From NCBI GenBank assembly GCA_013202965.1, contig JABMQZ010000137.1, positions 1-58,128 of the forward strand: a DNA stretch of 58,128 nt, written 5' to 3'. A program made the translations under genes and the position numbers. Source of the stretch: Bacteroidota bacterium (GTDB lineage: Bacteria > Bacteroidota > Bacteroidia > Bacteroidales > B18-G4). This document shows, in pieces, positions 53,904 to 58,128 of the stretch; positions within the stretch are counted from its first letter, which is position 1, and each line of letters begins with the position of its first letter. The notes beneath the pieces are model-generated. The model searched no databases and had not been told where the DNA came from. It was given only the letters and a program-made list of their open reading frames with translations.

Positions 53904-55556
53904 TTATTGAATGGTAAGGTTAATGGTACCCAGGGTACGTTTTGACCCATCGGGCCCTTCTGCCTGTATATTTTCAAAGAAGAACTTCTGTCCTCTTCTT
54001 GAGTTCCTGATAATGTCCTGCATTTCGCTGGTAAATTGATTCCCGCGTCCTCTTTTCGGGAGCCAGTCACCATTGATGATCGTACCCATGATAAAGGAAG
54101 TTACGATGAAGTTCAGGTCGAATTCAAAATCATACATTTTCGGGATGATAGCATTGGCAGCAAGAAGTGTATTCCTGTTGATATTTCCTTCATTCATCCC
54201 TGCAATTTCAGCAACAGGGTCAGGTACCCTTTTAACACGGAATTCAAACGAACCCATGTTCATCATGCTTCCTTCATACTCAGCTGAAGCACTAACTGTT
54301 GCTTTGGTAGCTTCTTTTGGCATTCTGACGATCCAGTCGCCTCTGGCATCAGGATCCGGTGTAATGCTACCGATAGATATCGAAGGCCTGATCTTTTCTT
54401 TTGCGATACCCGGGGCTGATATTGATACCGGGTTGTCAACACCACGATAAAAAACATTCATTTTCTTGGCAGCCACAGTTAATGAGGGTGGGGCTACAAT
54501 ATACTCATGAGAGAAAGGATATTGTACCGGCTCGCCATCAGGATCAAGAATTTCGATAACGCCTGCAAATCTCTGCGGACCTTCTGTGTTGGCAGTCCAC
54601 TCCAGAATAACTATGCCATCCTGTCCGGGAACTTCTCTGGCACTGGAAATATTAAAACTTCCTTCGGTGGCTCCCTGCTGAATAAAAGCTTTCGGATTCT
54701 GTTTTTTGTCATAAGCCGCAACCAGAACCCTGGCTTCGTACTTTTGCCCTTTGATGATATAATTTTTTTGTGGTATGATGGCAGCAGTGACATCACCGAA
54801 TTTGAAGTCGGAAATGGTGATTTCACTAAAAAGTTCTGAGATAACGTCAGATTCGGTAATTTGAATTTCTGCAATGATCTTATTCAGGATCGTAACTTCT
54901 GCAGCCAGGATTGTATGATAAAAATGATGCCTTTCCCAGGTTTCCCTAGCACCATCTGCATTATAATACTCTTCGTTGGTATGCAATCCAATATTTACCC
55001 TCTCCCTGTAAGCTTCAGGGATCAGCTCTTCAATTTTCAGGCGGTACTCGTCAATTTTATCCTTCAAAACGCTAGCCCTGCCCTGGGTAATGAAAAAAGT
55101 AGTAGACCTGTCAAATTTATCCTTACTGTGTACAATCCGAAGGTTCAGCGTATACTTTTTTGTTGTTGACAGAGGGCGCAGTGGATCAGGTTTGTCCTCT
55201 ACAATATAATAGTTTTCAATAACACTGGCAGAATCTTCTCTTTCTGAAAATTTTACAAGATCAAAAGTAAGTTTTTTAACATACCCGATAAGCTCCTCGC
55301 TATATTCTCTTGCGAGCATTGCTTTATCGTAATGTTCTCCCACCTTTTCGGGGTTAAGCCTGTATTGTTCCGAAAACTGACTGTAAGCGGTTTCAATCTT
55401 CTCAGCAAGGATTTCATTGGTGGTAAGCATGCTTTTGTTTACCACAAGAAAAGCATCGAGGATCTGTTTGGAAACGTTCAGTGCCAGCAATGCAGTCAAC
55501 ACAAGGTACATCATCGCAATCATTTTCTGCCGCGGGGTTTCCTTATATCCAGCCAT
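53904..55556 (-). CDS. gldM: Gliding motility / T9SS motor protein GldM (PorM)
   Basis: Inner-membrane anchored periplasmic shaft that, with GldL, forms the proton-driven T9SS motor. N-terminal KETPRQKMIAMMYLVLTALLALNVSKQILDAF holds the single membrane helix. Extended periplasmic domains D1-D4 follow, with the conserved YRGVDNPVSISAPGI and a C-terminal domain of FDLNFIVTSFIMG type. At 550 aa it is close to characterised GldM/PorM. It is 63 nt after gldL in the operon. Confidence 0.97.
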   Translation of the reverse strand: MAGYKETPRQKMIAMMYLVLTALLALNVSKQILDAFLVVNKSMLTTNEILAEKIETAYSQFSEQYRLNPEKVGEHYDKAMLAREYSEELIGYVKKLTFDLVKFSEREDSASVIENYYIVEDKPDPLRPLSTTKKYTLNLRIVHSKDKFDRSTTFFITQGRASVLKDKIDEYRLKIEELIPEAYRERVNIGLHTNEEYYNADGARETWERHHFYHTILAAEVTILNKIIAEIQITESDVISELFSEITISDFKFGDVTAAIIPQKNYIIKGQKYEARVLVAAYDKKQNPKAFIQQGATEGSFNISSAREVPGQDGIVILEWTANTEGPQRFAGVIEILDPDGEPVQYPFSHEYIVAPPSLTVAAKKMNVFYRGVDNPVSISAPGIAKEKIRPSISIGSITPDPDARGDWIVRMPKEATKATVSASAEYEGSMMNMGSFEFRVKRVPDPVAEIAGMNEGNINRNTLLAANAIIPKMYDFEFDLNFIVTSFIMGTIINGDWLPKRGRGNQFTSEMQDIIRNSRRGQKFFFENIQAEGPDGSKRTLGTINLTIQ

Positions 55557-55619
55557 AATTGTTCAAATTTTAAGTTTTGTTTAGCTCAATAGTTTATTAA
55601 GTAGTGGCATAAGATGATG

Positions 55620-56633
55620 CTATGCATCAGGTTTGGAGCCCATGGCATTCAGCATATTGCCGTATACCTTGTTAAGCGCGGCGACCCTGTCGGTAAGGGT
55701 ATCCAGTTCCTGTTTGTATGCAAGGGTCTTTTCGCTGGAAGCACCGAGGTTTTCCATAAATGACTCAAATGTTTGCTGGATTTTTGCAGCTGATTCAGAC
55801 TGTTGGTTTGTAGCCTGAAGTTGCAATTCATACGCAGCATTAAGTGCTGAAAGATTGGTGGAAATTCTTTTAAGTTCGTCAGTGTAAGCAGCGCTGTCGC
55901 TGGAGGTTAAATCCAGGGCTTTTGCTGATTCCGCCAGAGCATTTGCAGAGAGCGAATATTTTTCAGACAGCTCATTGGCTGAATGTGTTGCCGCTTTTAT
56001 ACCTTCTGTGAAGTCGTTGGTCACTTCCATTTCCCTGACCAGGCTTTCGGCCGCTTTGGTGTATGAATCAGATAAACTGTTGGCACCTTCAGCAGCAGAT
56101 TTGATGCTTTTCAGGTATTGCTCGGAGGAATCGGCATCCTGTTGCAGGGCCTGTGAAGTATTTTTATAAGAATCAGTAAGTTCCGATACAGAAACTGATG
56201 CATTTTTTACGTTACTTACATATTCATTAGTAACGGAGGCAGCATCTGTAATATCAGCAAGCTTCGAAGCATTGTCGCTCATCTTTCTAAGCCCTGTCCC
56301 AAGACTAGCGATGAGTTCCGGGCCAATCTTTGCATCAGCAAGCAGGTCATCCAGTTCTTCTGTAGGCTTCTTAATTGGACCATCTGCACGATACATGCCG
56401 GCAAGTTCAGGATAAACCAGGCTCCAGTCCGGATCGACGTGTGGTGGTTCAAAAGCTGAAAAGAAAAATATGAGTGATTCGGTTCCCAGTCCTACGATAA
56501 GCATAATGTCTGCACCTGCGTAATGGTTGATTTTAAACAGGGCACCCAAGATTACTACCGAAGCTCCCAGCCCGTAAAGTTTTGCCATGAAGTTTCTAAA
56601 GCCTCTGGTCCGAACAATATTAGTTAAACCCAT
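55620..56633 (-). CDS. gldL: Gliding motility / T9SS motor protein GldL (PorL)
   Basis: Inner-membrane motor partner of GldM. Two membrane helices at about residues 17-36 and 39-60 (LYGLGASVVILGALFKINHYAG, then MLIVGLGTESLIFFFSAFEPP) include the conserved Glu in GTESLIF, the residue implicated in proton flow. The C-terminal 230 residues form a long Ser/Ala-rich helical coiled coil. At 337 aa it resembles the long PorL form rather than the shorter Flavobacterium protein. Confidence 0.96.
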   Translation of the reverse strand: MGLTNIVRTRGFRNFMAKLYGLGASVVILGALFKINHYAGADIMLIVGLGTESLIFFFSAFEPPHVDPDWSLVYPELAGMYRADGPIKKPTEELDDLLADAKIGPELIASLGTGLRKMSDNASKLADITDAASVTNEYVSNVKNASVSVSELTDSYKNTSQALQQDADSSEQYLKSIKSAAEGANSLSDSYTKAAESLVREMEVTNDFTEGIKAATHSANELSEKYSLSANALAESAKALDLTSSDSAAYTDELKRISTNLSALNAAYELQLQATNQQSESAAKIQQTFESFMENLGASSEKTLAYKQELDTLTDRVAALNKVYGNMLNAMGSKPDA

Positions 56634-56688
56634 GATAAATAGTTTTTGTTGTTAGTTAATGTTCTCTGATTTAGTTATGTTTATTTGG

Positions 56689-58071
56689 TTAGTTGTATAC
56701 CCTTGAAGCCTTGGCAGGGTTGTCATCCTTGTTTCTGCCGAGGAATGGCTGCATGGTACGGAACCCAATATAGGCTTTCGCAGTATCCTGAAATTCATAT
56801 GCCCTGGTTTGTACCTGCAGATAATATGCAATGTCTTTCCATGATCCGCCTTTTACGACTTTTCTTTTCATGGCAGGAGGGTCATCTTCCTTGGCATTGT
56901 ATGTATAGTTAGGATTCATATCCCATGTAAAATTATATGATACAGGATCGAAAGCACTAACAGTCCATTCTGCAACATTACCTGACATATCATAAAGACC
57001 CCAACGGTTTGGCGGATAATGCCCTACGATCACGGTTCTCAGACCACCGTCATCAATATAATTTCCGCGAATTGGTTTGAAGTTTGCAAGGAAACAGCCC
57101 TTGTCATTACGTACATATGGGCCACCCCATGGATAAGGGCTGTTTTCATATCCACCACGTGCTGCCCATTCCCATTCTGCTTCAGTGGGAAGGCGGAATT
57201 CAGCTACGCTGGTTTCATTTTTCTCTGATCTGAGGTATGAGTTTCTTAATTCAGTTCTCCATACGCAGAATGCCCTGGCCTGCATCCAGTTCACTCCGAC
57301 TACAGGATAATGGTCAAAGGCAGGATGCCAGAAATATTTCTCGGTCATTGGATCATTGAAGGAGTAAGTATAATCATGGATCCAGCAAAGTGTATCAGGA
57401 TAAACGCTGATGATCTCTTTCCGAACGTATACTGAACGGTCTCTCATACCCTGTGGACGATTGGCAAAAGCAGCATTTTCGTAATTACCATCTTCTGTCC
57501 AGTCTTTTTTCGCAGCAGCGTGAAGATCCACCCAATAATATTCATAAAATAGTTTTCTTGTGTCGATTTCCCTTCTTCTGAAATACCTTTCATGCTCTGG
57601 CAGATACATTTCTTCCAGGGCATCTTTTATTGCCTGATCATCAGAATCCCAGGGAACATCTTCTTTCCAATTGACCGCCGGTGGGTCAATGATCTGTCCT
57701 TTTTTTGTCTCGGTTCTGACATATGGCGGATCAGTGATGCCATTATCATAAAGCATCCAGCGTGCGATTGAGTCCTTTACCCAGAAAACGAACTGGCGGT
57801 ATTCATTATTGGTAATTTCAGTTTCGTCCATATAATATGCGGCTACTGAAATGGTTTTTGGCTGGTGCAGGTTGCTGAAGATAAAGTCCTCATCTCCTGT
57901 TCCCATCGTAAAACTTCCCTGCGGAATGAACACCATGCCATAAGGATCCGGCTGATAGAAATGTTTAGATTTTATTCTTACACCAACGAGTTCACCATTG
58001 CCTGAATTACTGCAACTGTCAAGAATAATCAAGGCGATTAGTAGTGCCAGATAGAATGGTAACTTTTTCAT
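56689..58071 (-). CDS. gldK: Gliding motility / T9SS lipoprotein GldK (PorK)
   Basis: Outer-membrane lipoprotein forming the T9SS ring with GldN. A signal peptide ends in the lipobox LDSC (Cys20). A formylglycine-generating-enzyme/sulfatase-modifying-factor fold follows, with FIPQGSFTMGTGDED, MDETEITNNEYRQFV, VNWMQARAFC, RLPTEAEWEWAARGG, YDMSGNVAEW and VKGGSWKD. At 460 aa it is the typical length, and it is first in the gldKLMN operon. Only 57 nt of upstream sequence are in the window, without a clear promoter motif. Confidence 0.97.
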   Translation of the reverse strand: MKKLPFYLALLIALIILDSCSNSGNGELVGVRIKSKHFYQPDPYGMVFIPQGSFTMGTGDEDFIFSNLHQPKTISVAAYYMDETEITNNEYRQFVFWVKDSIARWMLYDNGITDPPYVRTETKKGQIIDPPAVNWKEDVPWDSDDQAIKDALEEMYLPEHERYFRRREIDTRKLFYEYYWVDLHAAAKKDWTEDGNYENAAFANRPQGMRDRSVYVRKEIISVYPDTLCWIHDYTYSFNDPMTEKYFWHPAFDHYPVVGVNWMQARAFCVWRTELRNSYLRSEKNETSVAEFRLPTEAEWEWAARGGYENSPYPWGGPYVRNDKGCFLANFKPIRGNYIDDGGLRTVIVGHYPPNRWGLYDMSGNVAEWTVSAFDPVSYNFTWDMNPNYTYNAKEDDPPAMKRKVVKGGSWKDIAYYLQVQTRAYEFQDTAKAYIGFRTMQPFLGRNKDDNPAKASRVYN

Positions 58072-58128
58072 ACGGTTTTTATATTGATTAAGTAGCTAAC
58101 GATCTAGTATTACAATTATTATTTAAGA

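Overview
The window is a gene-dense stretch of a Bacteroidota chromosome, most likely an uncultured Bacteroidales-like lineage (the order is a guess). The phylum rests on several signs. There is a complete type IX secretion/gliding core, gldK-gldL-gldM-gldN, and a probable T9SS cargo with a C-terminal sorting domain. LptD, LptE, Big_5 lipoprotein, DUF4468, DUF1207, DUF2723 and S46-peptidase genes are all of Bacteroidota type. Many genes carry the Bacteroidota -7 promoter motif TAnnTTTG, often so close to the start codon that the mRNA would have almost no leader. No rRNA, tRNA, CRISPR array or insertion sequence was seen.

Layout. 0-9.8 kb: exonuclease III, a ClC channel with CBS domains, an MCE/MlaD-like protein, a cell-wall amidase divergent from lptD, and a divergent ornithine-cyclodeaminase-family/RidA pair. 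9.9-14.8 kb: an S46 dipeptidyl peptidase with the arginine that marks DPP11 (Asp/Glu specificity), a GH18-CUB-T9SS secreted protein and a DUF1207 outer-membrane protein. 15-20.7 kb: both methylmalonyl-CoA mutase subunits, then adenine deaminase. 21-29.8 kb: ArsR regulator, Big_5 lipoprotein, polysaccharide deacetylase, DUF2723 membrane protein, phosphoglycerate mutase, metallophosphatase and a small lipoprotein. 29.8-35.1 kb: an accessory, visibly AT-richer island with a HigBA-type toxin-antitoxin pair, a two-gene nuclease cassette (SRA-like-HNH plus an HNH-HIT fusion), an ORF6N gene and a WG-repeat gene, and decayed duplicate pieces of the last two. 35.2-40.6 kb: an SDR oxidoreductase and a mevalonate-pathway cluster (HMG-CoA reductase, GYDIA-family GHMP kinase, diphosphomevalonate decarboxylase, mevalonate kinase-like GHMP kinase). 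40.6-58 kb: DUF4468, groES-groEL, a sigma-54 activator-lptE-TPR-secG operon, nucleotide-sugar dehydrogenase, pheT, recG and gldKLMN.

How the genes work together. Envelope assembly dominates: LptD and LptE load LPS into the outer membrane, MlaD-like and SecG serve lipid and protein traffic, and GldKLMN exports proteins such as the GH18 enzyme. Isoprenoids appear to come from the mevalonate route, with the GYDIA kinase the best candidate for a phosphomevalonate kinase that is otherwise missing. Peptide degradation and methylmalonyl-CoA mutase fit a protein- or amino-acid-using, propionate/succinate-cycling metabolism.

The most unusual structure is not a gene. From about 3 to 41 kb, nearly every intergenic gap carries an imperfect tandem array with a period of exactly 7 nt. 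The repeated word differs from gap to gap, and the array often begins within a few bases of a stop codon. No such array was seen in the conserved operons from 41.4 to 58.1 kb. Two inverted, nearly identical 71-72 nt hairpin elements (23.4 and 38.3 kb) and other short dispersed repeats add to this, and three genes have C-termini that run into such repeats.
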